This document shows positions 12,656 to 27,292 of a stretch of DNA of 64,000 nt, in pieces (position 1 is the stretch's first letter; each line of letters starts with the position of its first letter). The translations under genes were made by a program, and so were the position numbers. The stretch is from Sphagnum magellanicum (taxonomy: Eukaryota; Streptophyta; Sphagnopsida; Sphagnales; Sphagnaceae). Location: contig CM038907.1 of the NCBI GenBank assembly GCA_021904315.1, forward strand, positions 22,637,223 through 22,701,222, in the 5' to 3' direction. Below the pieces are notes generated by a model. The model ran no database searches. It was not told the DNA's origin and saw nothing but the letters and a program-made list of their open reading frames with translations.

Positions 12656-13870
12656 ATGCGCCTAAGGTTGGGAGGTGGAGGAGGAGGAGGAGGGGGAGGT
12701 AGAGGAGGGGCAAATAATGTATCATGGAAGGGCATCATGGTGTTGTGTTTGGCGAGTTTTGGAGTTGGGTTGCTATTTACGAACAGGATGTGGAGTGCCT
12801 TGGACGAGAGTGAAGGCGTCAGACAGGATTGTAATCCAAAGCCAAAGCCCTCGTCCAACAACGAAGAGGCAACACAGAAAGACATCTTTGAGGAAGTAAG
12901 CAAGACGCACCAAGTGATTCAAACTCTGGACAAGACCATTTCATCTTTGGAATTGGAGCTTGCAACCTCTCGAGCTCAACAAGAAAATGAGAAGATGGGG
13001 ATTATTCCTTTGCTGGAGAATAATGCAAGGGAGCCTGCTGAGGGAAGACAAAAGGCCTTCATGGTAGTAGGAATCAACACTGCTTTCAGCAGCAGGAAAC
13101 GAAGAGACTCGGTACGAGAATCCTGGATGCCACAAGGAGAAATGCTCAAGCGATTGGAGCAGGAGAAAGGCATAGTGGTCAGGTTTGTGATTGGTCACAG
13201 TGCCACACCAGGTGGTATTCTGGATCGAGCAATTGAGGCTGAAGATGCACAGCATTCTGATTTCTTAAGACTAAATCATGTGGAGGGCTATCTTGAGCTT
13301 TCCATAAAGACCAAGATCTTCTTCGCTACTGCAGTTAACAAATGGGATGCGGATTTCTATGTCAAAGTAGATGATGATGTGCATGTAAACTTAGGAGTGC
13401 TTGGCACTACCTTGGCAAGGCATATTTCAAAACCTCGAGTATACATTGGCTGCATGAAATCAGGACCTGTCCTTGCACAAAAGGGAGTGAAGTATCATGA
13501 GCCAGAGTACTGGAAGTTTGGTGAAGAAGGCAACAAGTACTTCAGACATGCAACCGGACAGATCTATGCAATTTCCAAGGAGCTTGCAAGGTACATTTTG
13601 GTCAATCAAGCTATGCTACACAAGTATGCCAATGAAGATGTTTCATTGGGGTCCTGGATCATTGGCTTGGATGTGGATCATGTTGATGACCGCAGCATGT
13701 GCTGTGGTACTCCACCAGATTGCGAGTGGAAGGCACAGGCAGGGAATGTATGTGTTGCATCATTTGACTGGACTTGTAGTGGTATTTGCAAGTCTGTAGA
13801 AAGGATAAAAGAAGTGCATCGAAGATGTGGGGAAGGGGATGGGGCTGTGTGGAATGCACTACTTCAATAG
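12656..13870 (+). CDS. Golgi beta-1,3-galactosyltransferase (GT31, DUF4094 type), intronless
   Basis: Likely transfers galactose in beta-1,3 linkage to glycoprotein acceptors (arabinogalactan-protein glycans) in the Golgi lumen. The 404-residue frame begins with a short basic, glycine-run cytosolic tail (G6-G15). It has one membrane anchor (about 26-43, [18 protein letters not shown]) and a helical stem (about 71-112, the DUF4094 part). The GT31 domain starts near 134 ([20 protein letters not shown]). The metal-binding motif VDDDVHVN has its aspartates at 239-241, followed by ATGQIYAIS (299-307), NEDVSLGSW (326-334) and a cysteine-rich C-terminus with [10 protein letters not shown]. Length is typical of plant B3GALT1-8/HPGT proteins. 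Known plant homologues have several introns; this copy has none, so an old retrocopy that stayed intact is possible. The leader from about 12,100 has no long frame. Exact paralogue and acceptor are not decidable. Confidence 0.92.
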   Translation: MRLRLGGGGGGGGGGRGGANNVSWKGIMVLCLASFGVGLLFTNRMWSALDESEGVRQDCNPKPKPSSNNEEATQKDIFEEVSKTHQVIQTLDKTISSLELELATSRAQQENEKMGIIPLLENNAREPAEGRQKAFMVVGINTAFSSRKRRDSVRESWMPQGEMLKRLEQEKGIVVRFVIGHSATPGGILDRAIEAEDAQHSDFLRLNHVEGYLELSIKTKIFFATAVNKWDADFYVKVDDDVHVNLGVLGTTLARHISKPRVYIGCMKSGPVLAQKGVKYHEPEYWKFGEEGNKYFRHATGQIYAISKELARYILVNQAMLHKYANEDVSLGSWIIGLDVDHVDDRSMCCGTPPDCEWKAQAGNVCVASFDWTCSGICKSVERIKEVHRRCGEGDGAVWNALLQ

Positions 13871-14984
13871 ATAGAAAAGAAAAATCTCATTGTGTCTTCA
13901 GCAAAGTATTTAGGGTTTATGTGTATAAGTTTGATTCAAGCAAAGGCTTTTTGCATCAACATTTCCTCTGCAGCTGCCACGGGAATTTGAGGCACCCATT
14001 GTGCCCTGAGTGTATTCAATATGTTTAAAAACCATAAGCAGAGTAGAGCCAGTGGAGCAGCTGGTTGAAATTGCATTTCAAATGAAGAGTTCTCTTTTTC
14101 TGAGAAATTGCATCTGCAAAGTGAAAACCTAAATCTATTACTTAAGGATGTAGCTCAAGGCAGATACTCAGTTATGCAAGTTTTGTGTACAGCAAGTGAT
14201 GTGCAATTGGATGAAGTAGTCAATTGAAGTTGTAGAGCAGATAAGAGTAGATCAAAAGTCTTCCAGTGATTCCATGTTTTGTTTAAGAACACCCCACTGG
14301 CAGTTCCCACGCTGGATCGTCATACAGCCACCTCCCAATCTCAAGTTCAGATTTGTGAAATCAGCATGTTTGTGATGGTTCTCTACATGACTTTCATAGG
14401 GATTCCTGTGGCAAAGTTATTTCAAGTATCACAGCTTGGAAGTGAGGGAAGAGAGACTCTCAGACTAGATTTCCAAGCTGCAGTTTCGCCACTTGCGAAA
14501 TAACATACTAAAATACCATACTAAAACACTCTTCCCATGATTATAGACATGAACATCCCAATATATCCAATGGACTGCTCCACAGTGATCCAGTCTGTGC
14601 AGGCAGCATTAGCTTTAAAAACTAAAAGTGACTATACATAAAATCTAATAGCATCTGCCATCAACTACAAAATGATCAGAGATTTGAATGACAGTTCAAT
14701 GCAAATTTTTTTGCAGATATTTATGATTTAGGTCCACCTGAACAGAATTGAGATATGACTGAATCGCAATTGGGATAGATGTCTCCATAAATACTGAGAG
14801 CCTGTCCATACTAATGATTTAGGTCCACCAGGACAGAATTGAGATAATGACTGAATAGCAATGTCACAGAGATGTCAGATCTGAAAACATATCAGCAAAC
14901 AGGAAAGAGAACAAAACCCAACCCCAAAGAATAGACAACAACATGAACAAAGGAAAATTAAAACTGAGACATTTGAAAAACAGC
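13871..14984. other. 3' flank of the GT31 gene with a short duplication
   Basis: No gene seen. A ~50 bp phrase beginning ATGATTTAGGTCCACC occurs at about 14725 and again at about 14814, 89 bp apart. The part from about 14740 to 14930 resembles a VPS26 intron segment at about 44175-44300. Confidence 0.5.
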
Positions 14985-15372
14985 AGATGTTTCAACAGAC
15001 TTTTGACAGCAACATGTATGAATATACCAGCTACATCCCCACTGACTTCATCAGTTCCTAGCAGCAGGAAGGGTCAATGTCATACCATAACCAACCCACA
15101 GAGTTCCTGCCAAGACTAATAGCAGTAGGAAAACTCAGGCATGAGGCTGGCTCGTACAGTAGGAACCAAATGAGAATGAGAACCAAGGAAACCAGGAAGA
15201 AAGAGGAAACACAAAAAGAGAGAAAAACAAAAACAAAACACAAAAACTCAAGAAGAAATTCAAAGACTCGGATATGAAGAAAAAGTTGGCCTTGAAAAGC
15301 TTCCCACTTAGGATTGAGAAGCCCTTGAAATAGTCCATTTGAAGATTCCAAAGGCAGAACACAAAACAGAAA
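14985..15372 (+). repeat. dispersed repeat family R, copy 1
   Basis: Shares ordered blocks with the VPS26 intron at 43195-43612: GCAACATGTAT, AATGTCATAC, GAGTTCCTGC.., AGGAAAACTCAGGCATGAGGC, GGAAACCAGGAAGAAAGAGG and TTGAAGATTCCAAAGGCAG. Upstream blocks extend the match to about 14895. No coding frame and no clear terminal repeats. Confidence 0.75.
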
Positions 15373-15686
15373 TATGTCCTTCTAATTCAAAACAATGGGG
15401 AAACATCTCAATGCATGAGCATGGGAGAATTATGCAGCTGACTCAGGAGTAAGGAGCACCAGTTATTGCAGGGTAAGTTACATTGGTTTCCAGGACAATT
15501 TCTGAGGCCCATGGTTGAACTCAAGGCAAATAGAGCCTTACAGATCAACTTGTGTGGCCTTCACAAAGAGCTTGAAGCACTGCATTGTCCCTTCCAAAAT
15601 AAAACTTTAAACAACAATTTTAGAACTGATCAGCTGGTGATACAGATGCCACATACTTGCCACATACTTGCCACACCTGTAGGAGA

Positions 15687-18485
<2,799 letters not shown>

Positions 18486-21013
18486 CTCGTGACTACACTA
18501 TCCTCAAAACCAACCCCCAAAAACAAAACAAACAAAGCCTCTTCAGGAAACCAAAAATTTGTGCTCCACAACCCGAATCTGAGCGCAAAACCCGGATCAG
18601 TAAGAAGTTCAAGGAAGAACACGAAAGCGAAGGAGAACAAGACCATGAGCGCCAAACCCTAATTTCGCCTGACGTAGATTTTCTTCCAATGACGTCATGG
18701 TCTGCCGACCTAGAACGATTGCCGTTTCTAGCGAGTCGGAACTCGGAATGTAACCGGCCGAATCCCACCAGCGAAAGCCTCAAAAATGGAAAGGTGTGAA
18801 GCAACAGATCCTCGTCACGCCGCGATCTTTCAGTTGGATGACTTCACTGTACATGGCGATTCACGCGATTCCTGTTCAACAAAACGGAGGAGAAAACATT
18901 CCTCCTTTTTTCTCTTGTTACTTACGCCTTCGTGAGGGCTTTGGTTTTGGTCTGATGTCCAGTTTGCATCGACTTTGTTTTCTTGCTGCAAAACTCATGA
19001 GCAGCTAGCTATCCTATACGACTCTACTCAAATGAGTCTCTTATGACCAACATTCCACTCGGCATTCTTTGTTGTCGCTTTCTGGGCTATGCAATTTGTG
19101 CTGCAATTAGCTTTGACCCGGCGTCGCCGCTTCTGATGCTCATTTGTCTCGCATTGGTGATCGTGTATTACAAGTGCCTGAGGAGACTGGGAAACAAATT
19201 ATTGCAGTTTCGTTGTTGCAGATCTGTATTATCATTTTTTTTCTATGGCAATTGTAAGTTATCCGCTGCCCTATCTCGTGCAGGAAGAAAACCAGTCCAT
19301 CATCATCGCAACCGCGGCAAACAATCGTATCAAATCAAGCAAGCTTCGCATCATATCAATGAACCACCAGTGTACATCGATTGTGATGAGTATACCCAGT
19401 AGAAGACCATCCGATTCAGATACGCATCACAATTCTTGAATTCAATTCCGCAGCGATCTCTTTGTATCTTTCCCTGTGGACTATGGACATCCTGTGACAA
19501 TAGAAAGATGTAAGCCAAGAAAAATCCTTCTGCAGATTGTAATACAGCTGCATAAGAAAAGCAACATTGATTTGCTGCAGCAGGCACTCGAGCAATTCAA
19601 AACAATCCTCAGTCTTTGTTCTCCCAAAACACAAAACAAGACAATTGCATGCTGGAGTTGAACACTGCTCAGTTTTTGCGCACTCTGAACAAAAACAAAT
19701 AATAGCATGTTGTGTCACAACTGTGATCACATTGTCAGGCAGATCCACACATGTTCTTTGATTTGAAAAGTTGAAGACTTCTCACCTGCACATGCAAATT
19801 TGATTGGTATATTGAGTGTGATAGCATTTGTGCACTACAAATGTACTGCAAAGAAGACAAACCATGATAAAATAGGTACTTCATTTTCTTTGTACTGAAC
19901 AATTGCAATGAGAGAAGCTGCTAATGTGTACTGCTTACCTTTTGATGCTGAAGATATTAGTTCAAGTCTTCTTTCATCATACATGATCTTCCTCTTTGCA
20001 AGGAGGTGCAATGGTTGGCAGGCCAATTGTTATCATAATGCTATCCAACCACCGGTGGATTGCAGAAGGGTTCCCTTCTCTTCTTGCAACTGCACACGGA
20101 GTTTTCATCTATTGTCCAATACAATGGCGGTTAGTTGCAGAGTGACCATTTCTGCATTCTCTTTGGTAGAGTTTCTGACCTTGCAGGCAGGTACCTAATG
20201 AACTTTTTTGCAAAATCATAATCTGCAGATCTGCAAAGAAAGCTTAATGATATATTAATGGATGCAAAGAAAGTGATGCCTGCAAATGAACTTGATAACT
20301 AGCTTCTTAATACTCTTTTGTGTTTTAAGCCAGAAAATTAAGCCACCATGCTGGAGACTGCATCAGAATACATGGGAATCCTGGATCATGTGCCAGAAGT
20401 AGATAAAGATTTGAAGGAAGATCAGATTCTCAAGATTACAGTTCAAACACCAGCACTATGGTGGCTAAGTCATTCTCTAACATGACTCCCCTGGGCACAG
20501 GATCTGATGAATGAGGACTACTACAAATGCCTATGCTAACATGAAAGACCAGAATCTAGAGGTGTTTCTTTTCATTGTCTGATTTCTAGTTAGGCAACTG
20601 GCAATTAGAATCATGTAAAGAGAAACTCCAATTCTCTTTTGCATTATGAGAGTGTCAACAGTGGCTAGGACTCATGGCCACCTTGCATGGTTAGGTACCC
20701 CATAATACCTGATCACAGCTTTAATGGGTGTCATCAGATGAACCAGCCATCCAAGTTTTTCCCAGGGCTTTAGGGTTTCAGGGGAAGCAACCCCATTGGC
20801 ATCATTGTGGCAGTAAGATAGTGTCCAACTTTGGAAGGTGCACCTAATGCTCAAGTCAATCCATTCAATTTCTATTATGTGGTGTTCCAACTCCAAATAA
20901 CCTTCACTTTGTTTATTCTTTGGTCTTTTACTTATACCACTATTTTTTGCATCTACTTAGGGTTGGTTCAATTACCATGGTGTTCCAAATTCACAATCAC
21001 TTGACAATACCCA
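18486..21013. other. spacer between RPT6 and SirB, possible gene remnant
   Basis: 18486-18800 is the RPT6 promoter/leader side. No complete gene is visible in the rest. A protein-like fragment on the plus strand at about 20230-20460 reads LQRKLNDILMDAKKVMPANE and, after stops, ASEYMGILDHVPEVDKDLK. It is too short and interrupted to name. The open frame at 19043-19402 has two hydrophobic stretches but no family match that I recognise. Confidence 0.4.
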
Positions 21014-23251
21014 TCAATTGTTGCTTGAGTTGGTTGATATAGTTGGTCTTGGATTGGAAGTTAGCTGTTGGCAACGGCCAGTCCCAGCACACATACTGCA
21101 CTCTGCAACTTTGCCTGCCACATGACTCATGCAGTATTGCATTCTATCTTCCACCACCCTCTGTCACAATAAACACATAAATAAATATATATTGTGAAGA
21201 AATGGCACAGGACCAAATTTCAAACTTATGATTCTTTGAGTTTGAGCAGCCTCACCACCATGAGCTCATGAAGGCCAATCGGGGCTGTCACAACATATGG
21301 CACTCCTGTATGCTGCTCTGCTGCTTGTGCTGCCAAGGCAGGAATGTCCTGCACTATCAATAAATGGAATGTGATACATGACTAGGAGTGCAGGAAAGAG
21401 GGCTCTACATCCCAATCTGTCTTCTAATCCAATGAACCAACCATCTCCTCCATGTGAAATTCATGAAATATTATCATCAGAAGAGATAATCAAACCTTAT
21501 CCCAGTGTCGACCAGGAAAGAGGAAGTACGGACATATTATGACACGGGTGGCCCCCTGCTCCACACAACGTTTGAAAGCAGTCCCAATTGATGGCTCTGC
21601 TAGCTCCTGCAACCCAATGGCTGAGTTGCAGCATCAGAGACCCAGATTTCCAAAGTACCTTTCTCGCCACTATTGTCAAGAAAGCAACTCCATAAGAGTA
21701 CAGTAACTCAAATTTATCTCAAATGGTGATGGATGTTTGTACTTCCAAGCTTCCCTTCAATTTAATTCATGACACCAAGAATCCCTGAAAATGGGCCTCT
21801 CTGTTTCTGAGAAGAAAACTGGCACACCATAAGTCTTGAATGAACAATTATGTCTAGAAAGAATGGGATTTCAATGACTTTTGAAAGAGGATCACCATGT
21901 GTGCAGGTTCAACAATTGGATGGCCAGTTCTTTGTTTGTAAAGTTCCACAAATTCATCTGCATCACCACTTCCTGATCAATGACCATGATCAGTAGTACC
22001 GTACATTGGGTTTCACTTCACGCCATGAATACAAATCAAGATGAGGTATGAATTGCACTTCAATTCCTCCCCATGGCAAACTAATTGAGCAATTTAGACT
22101 GCATCAATGCATATCTATCAGATTGCAGAGAAACCTCCAGAACAACACTTTGTAGGCTTACAGTTATGTAAGTTCTGGCCAAATTAAAACAAACACAACA
22201 AGAATGAGTGTGGTCTGAACATATGAGTGTCACTCAAAATGCATCAGACCATCACCTTCATTGTGAATGGCAGTGACTAGCTGCATTTACTCCCCACTGA
22301 ATTCATCCACTCCCAAAAGTAAGTGTAGATAAGGATTTGATAATCTGTTCAAAATTTCAGGCAAAAATCAGTCCTGCAAGTTCCTGCTGCACTTCCAGAA
22401 GCAATGAAGAATCAGGTATGATTTGGCTAGCACCCAAGAGACATAGGCTAATAAGCAAAGTTAATAGTATCCTCACTTAAGAGAATATCCTCCATATCCT
22501 TCGTGAATAGCAATGACAAGCTCACATTCCCCTGTAACTTCATCATCTACCCATGGGTGTAGATGAGTATAATGTAATCTGCCCAACAGTCAGGCAAACA
22601 ATTATACGAACATCCACATCCTGAGTTTCTGCAGCATTTCCCGAAGCAATGGGAAGACTCAGTCATGACATTGGTTAGCACTCAAGAGACATAGCTAACA
22701 CTTAACATAATGTGCTGTCTACAGAGGCAAAGGTATGCAGAGGAAAGCAAGAGACAATGCAGGGGATCAATTTCTAAAATTGAGAAGTATAAACTTAAGC
22801 ATAGCCCATGAGTTGTTTCCACCAGCGAAGGATACCAGGGCTTCAAGGTTAGGAAAACTTTACGTAGCATCACATTTGACTCCGGGCGTCTCGACCCATG
22901 GTCGACTATTACCACTGCATCACCAGCCTGCACCAAATCTTGTGCTTCCAGAGACTTTCCATTTATTCCACACACAACAACACCCTTCCCGTTCCTAAAC
23001 CCTGGAAACAGTGTTGGTTTCAGAACCCTAGCTCCACAACCAGACTGAACTCTATCGGCACGACCTTGAGCTCCCCAGCCATATCTCCTATACCGTTCTT
23101 CCAACCCACAAGAAATCCGGGCACCATTTTTTTGCACAACTGGGCAGCCCAAAACCCTCGCATTCTGCCTAGCTTTCTGAGGCTTGACTGATGAACAACA
23201 CGAAGACAGCGACACAGAAAACGTACCACCAGAACGCAAACAAGACGCCAT
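21014..23251 (-). CDS. SIRB: sirohydrochlorin ferrochelatase SirB (CbiX-like), plastid, five exons
   Basis: Inserts ferrous iron into sirohydrochlorin, the last step of siroheme synthesis for plastid sulfite and nitrite reductases. Exons: 23251-22864, 21957-21896, 21606-21496, 21348-21256 and 21160-21014; phases agree at every junction. 266 residues. Residues 1 to about 105 form a Ser/Arg-rich, poorly conserved stretch consistent with a chloroplast transit peptide. The CbiX core starts VVIVDHGSRRPESN, with the metal-binding/catalytic His at 118. It continues EFVELYKQRTG, IVEPAHMELAEPSI, CVEQGATRVIICPYFLFPGR and HW (His184), then DIPALAAQAAEQHTGVPYVV. The C-terminus has ECSMCAGTGRC (Cys239, 242, 248) plus Cys228; in the Arabidopsis enzyme the matching cysteines hold a [2Fe-2S] cluster. 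The donor after exon 4 was chosen as ATGGTG|GTGAGG to keep phase. Intron 1 (906 bp) carries two repeat copies. Confidence 0.93.
22255..22695 (+). repeat. dispersed repeat family R, copies 2 and 3 in SirB intron 1
   Basis: Two related blocks lie in tandem, about 22255-22445 and 22485-22695. Both share GTGAATRGCARTGAC, CTCCCC..GAA/GTAACTTCATC, a GTGTAGAT word, CAGGCAAA, then a C(C)GAAGCAATGRGAAGACTCAG-like block ending TGGYTAGCAC.CAAGAGACATAG. The TTCCTGC ... CAATG.AGA.TCAG ... GGCTAGC order also matches copy 1 (15100-15150) and copy 4 (43320-43375). Confidence 0.65.
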
Positions 23252-23654
23252 AAATCCAGCACACAGATAACCAATTTCTCAAAATTCTACACAAGCGCGT
23301 GCTTCAGAATTCCTCCAAATCTTCACAGCAGCAACAACTACTCCCCCTCATCTCTCATCAAAACCACCTGCCTCCACAACTCGATGATGTTTGCGTAACG
23401 TGTCCGGATATATATATATATTGCAAGCGCCAGAAGGTGCACAAGTGCAACCGACGAACCAACCCTCCCTCGCAGCAACAACAACGCTTGCAATGGTGAT
23501 GGGTTTATGCTAGGGTTTCCTTGCAAGATTTCTGGAGCAGGAATTGTGAATTTTGATATTGGTAGATTTTTGATCTTGCTCGAGAGGAAGATAAGAAGAT
23601 CTTCGAAATGGATTATGGATTTGGATTTAATCCCATCTACTTAATGCAATGCCT

Positions 23655-24149
23655 GCATTTTTCCTTTGTATTTTCAGCTCCATTACCTGCCTAAAGAAAC
23701 CTGTTTTCAGCCGGCCTGGGCCAGAGATCTCAAATCTCGGAAGGGTCTGTACTCAGGCCCTTCTCCTATACATAATTTTAATTTTATGCCACCCATTTGA
23801 CAATTCACAAAATTCCTTTTTTAATTAGGTAATCATTTTTCTAATTCTTGAACATGAAATTTAATTTTCATTCACTTACTAGGCTATACACTTCCAGTTT
23901 TGGATTTTTCCTTTGTATTTTCAGCTCCATTACCTGCCTGAAGAAACTTGTTTTCAGCTTGCTTGGGCCAGAGATGTCAAATCTCGGAAGGGTCTGCACT
24001 CAGGCCCTTCTCCTATACATAATTTTAATTTTATGCCACCCATTTGACATTTCACAAAATTCCTTTTTTAATTAGGTAATCATTTTTCTAATTCTTGAAA
24101 ATGAAATTTAATTGTCATTCACTTACTAGGCTATATACACTTCCAGTTT
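23655..24149 (+). repeat. tandem duplication, 247 bp unit
   Basis: Two nearly identical copies (about 23655-23902 and 23903-24149) are offset by 247 bp (TTCCTTTGTA at 23661 and 23908). Each contains CTCCATTACCTGCCT, GGGCCAGAGAT, CAAATCTCGGAAGGGTCTG, CTCAGGCCCTTCTCC and TTTAATTAGGTAATCATTTT. High identity suggests a fairly recent event. It lies in the SirB upstream region, about 400 bp beyond the ATG. Confidence 0.92.
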
Positions 24150-24206
24150 TTGCCTACTTTGAATTTATTTGTCTTGAATGCCATGTGCTATCAAATTGCT
24201 GTTAAT

Positions 24207-24520
24207 TAGGTAGTTTTTGCTTGCTTGAATTTATTTTCCTTAAAATGCAATCTCTTATGGAATTACCGGATTTTGAGTGATGAACATTTCAAATTTGATG
24301 TTTCACTCACAAGGATAAAAAAAATTCAATTCAATGTTTCACTCACAAAGATAAAAAAGATGGTTTTAAAAACTTGTAATTAGGCAGTTTTTTTGCCTTG
24401 TCTGAATTAGTTTTTCCTTAAATGCAATCTCTTATTGAATTGCTGGATTCTGATTTGATGAACATTTCAAAATTTGATGTTTCACTCACAAGGATAAACA
24501 ATGATTTGAAAAACTGGGAT
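24207..24520 (+). repeat. second, more diverged tandem duplication
   Basis: Copies at about 24207-24380 and 24389-24520 share TTTTTGCTTG/CCTTG, TTTTCCTTAAATGCAATCTC, GATGAACATTTCAAA and TTTGATGTTTCACTCACAAG. The first copy has an extra local repeat of TGTTTCACTCACAARGATAAA. Confidence 0.8.
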
Positions 24521-24639
24521 TCCAAAGTCCATTCCATAAATATTCAAATCTCAACACATCTGTCCATGTCTTAAGTACTAAGTCACAAATCTGTGCTAGA
24601 AACAACTTACCTACTATACTGAAAAAATATAGATCTTAA

Positions 24640-26156
24640 TAACAACTAGTGGTAACCCGTGCCTGCAAGGCTCAGCACAGCACTGAAGCTTTTTAAAATT
24701 TTCAAACAATCGGTGTGGCTATATAACCACGGTTCCCAAATTTTCAGGAAAAAAAAAGAAAGTCTAAGAACCAGTGGGCTTTTTTATCGATTTTTTCATA
24801 AAACCTCTGGTTCTTTTTTTGAAAGAACCAGTGATTCTTTGATTATGGGAAAAAAAATTCAAAGAACCGGAACCAACACTGGAACCAACCACCATTAGCG
24901 GGTTATTAGAAGGGTGGTTCTTACCATTCGTTCTCAGTATCAATTAGGGTAGATAGGCCAGTCATCAAACACTTAGTAGCTCCGAGAGCTAGGGTTCAAT
25001 GACCATGCATTTGATGATCTTGACTTTCAAAGGCTTTTGGCAGGGCACTAACCCCAACCAACTATCAAAGCCAATGTTCAAAAAGTGATGTTTGGTAATG
25101 TTGTGATGACTTTGATGAGTTGTTAGAGGCGTGATGATGCTTGTTGGACTATTTTTCTCTTTCTTATTATTTCTTTTGTTTGTATGTCTCGGGATAAAAT
25201 TTTCCCACTTACCCATTTGTGGATAGCATATTTCTTGTAATTGGTCAAGTCTTTCAAAATCTTTGAACAACAATAGTCAATTACCAAATGTTTGATAATA
25301 AGAGATTTGATGCATGATTACCAATACTGAAGAAATATTTAAAAGGTATTTTTCACTCTTCAATTCATGTTTCAAACCTTCATTTTAAACACATCATTTG
25401 TTGTATTTGTTTCTTCATAGAACTTGTATGTCTATGCAAAGTTGTATATTTTCAAATATGTATTCCTCATTTTATTATCATCATCATTTCCTTGAAAATT
25501 AAAATTTTCTTGTTTATATACGAAAGATCTGAAGTTTGAAATGGAATCAAAATATTGGTTAGTAAAATATTGCTAGTAGAAAGTAACCAATAACAATGTT
25601 TGGTTCTAGGTTATCTACCAATTATTTACTACATATTTAACAATCTAAAGGTAAAGGTACATTCACACAAGAAGATGACATGGTTGATAAAAAATGTGAT
25701 GATTAAATTTGTTCAAACATGAAAAAATAACGTGTAATTAGATGATGTCGCACATGATGTGACAATACTAAAGTTAAGCACACTTTTAAAGTTAAGCAAG
25801 GTGTTAATACATTGCTACAATGTTTAAAAAATTCAAAAAAGGAAGGTCTTAAAGCTTGTCACCATCATTCACCTAATAGCCCAAAATCTTATCTAATAGT
25901 TTATTGACAAGGTTACCTATCAACAAGGTCTACTCTCTTACACCTCGCCATCACTTCTACCTTGCCCCCACTCTCTACACCTACTTCACTCACCATCAAC
26001 CCTACACATCTAAGCTTTGAAACTTTGTACATATGTCACAATGTCAACTACAATGGACAATTTAAGAGCAATTCCATACCAAACAACAACAAAGGAAAAA
26101 ACAAAGACAAAGTAGGTGGAAATAATTAACAACACTACAACTAGAGCCAAGAAGAG
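24640..26156. other. AT-rich spacer with GGTTCTT/AAGAACC hairpin cluster
   Basis: 24755-24880 holds four AAGAACC or GGTTCTT words, with a 10-bp-arm hairpin at 24807-24831. The rest (24900-26150) shows no gene. Confidence 0.5.
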
Positions 26157-27292
26157 ATGGATATAATGGATAATTTAACAAATAATTCAACAAACAATGT
26201 GAAAGGAAAAGGTAGGAATAGAGGAAGTAGAGGTCTTTTGTGCCAACACAACACAAATTGGGGTCATGAAAAGGTCATGGCCTTGATTAGTTATAAGCAT
26301 AAGAAACAGATCGCATTGAAACAAGTCATCAATCCACATGCCAACATGATTCCTACAATATAGCGATGGAATAAGTTATCAAACGACTTGCAAGCAATCA
26401 CACATTCCAAACTCAAAAAATTGGCAAAATGTGCCAAGACAAGTGGAACTGCATCCATGGTGATTAGAAGTAGATTTCAAATTACCACAAAGGTATTTGC
26501 AATAACACTTCATCTTGGGATTTGAAACAAATTCCATTTGCCAAAATAGTACAATGAAGATTGATACAATGTGATTGAGGCTTTCCAAAGGGAGAGAAAA
26601 TTCAATGTTTTAATCCATGTCCAGAATGTGATGGAGTATATGCACCAAAAAACAAAGGAGGAAGAACATTTTCCTACACAACCAGCTATTCGATCTCTAA
26701 TGCAAGAGTTACTAGCAAAAGATAATGTTCTTGAGGAGAACCAAGAGGTACCTCAATTCAATAAGGGCATAAATCCAAATAGCATAATCAACCTAGATGA
26801 CTTTTCACAATCTTTTGGACCAAGTAATCCTCTACTTTGTCCTGCATTTATAAATCTTGGTACTGATTTTGATTTTACAACACCTATGAAACCTAAGACA
26901 AATCCAACACATGGAGCAAACAACACGTGTCCAACACATGCAACAATAACAATTTTTGGAAACATTAAAGTCAAAAGGAAAAGATCATTAACTTTTTCAT
27001 GCCTATCATTGAATCCTCTAATAAAAATAGCAAGGTAATTATTGATGCCATGGATCAACTCAACACAAGTTAACTTGAAATTGACGATAATAACATCAAG
27101 TCTCATGAGAAGATTTTTAAACATCTCAAGTATTTGAAGGAAAAGGACAAAAAGGTTTACAAAATGAACCAAAATATGGTGAGTGTTTTAACAAACTTCA
27201 ATTCTGCGATGTGTCATGCCCTCATAAAATATCAAATTCAAATGCCTCCACCAAAAAACACTTCATTATCTGATGAATCTAACCACTATTGA
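26157..27292 (+). mobile_element. PIF/Harbinger-associated MYB/trihelix-like gene, decayed (element 1)
   Basis: Plus-strand coding relic in one frame with a few interruptions. It starts near MDNLTNNSTNNVKGKGRN, then NWGHEKVMALISYKHKKQ, RWNKLSNDLQAI, EAFQRERKFNVLIHVQNVME and QPAIRSLMQELLAKD. It ends KVIIDAMDQLNTS and KIFKHLKYLKEKDKKVYKMN. A tryptophan-spaced helical domain followed by an acidic/helical tail is the layout of the DNA-binding second protein of plant PIF/Harbinger elements. A transposase relic of that superfamily lies downstream on the opposite strand, as expected for one element. The assignment to this partner protein is inferred from layout, not from a decisive motif. Confidence 0.5.

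Noticed and set aside
12403-12903. 166-codon minus-strand frame rich in proline
   Set aside because: Antisense to the GT31 start; the proline run is just the complement of its glycine codons.
19043-19402. 119-codon frame with hydrophobic stretches
   Set aside because: No homologue recognised, weak start context, no supporting splice structure.
24640-24690. ACTAGTGGTAACCCGTGCC motif as a transposon end
   Set aside because: It looks familiar from plant repeats, but no partner end or target duplication was found nearby.
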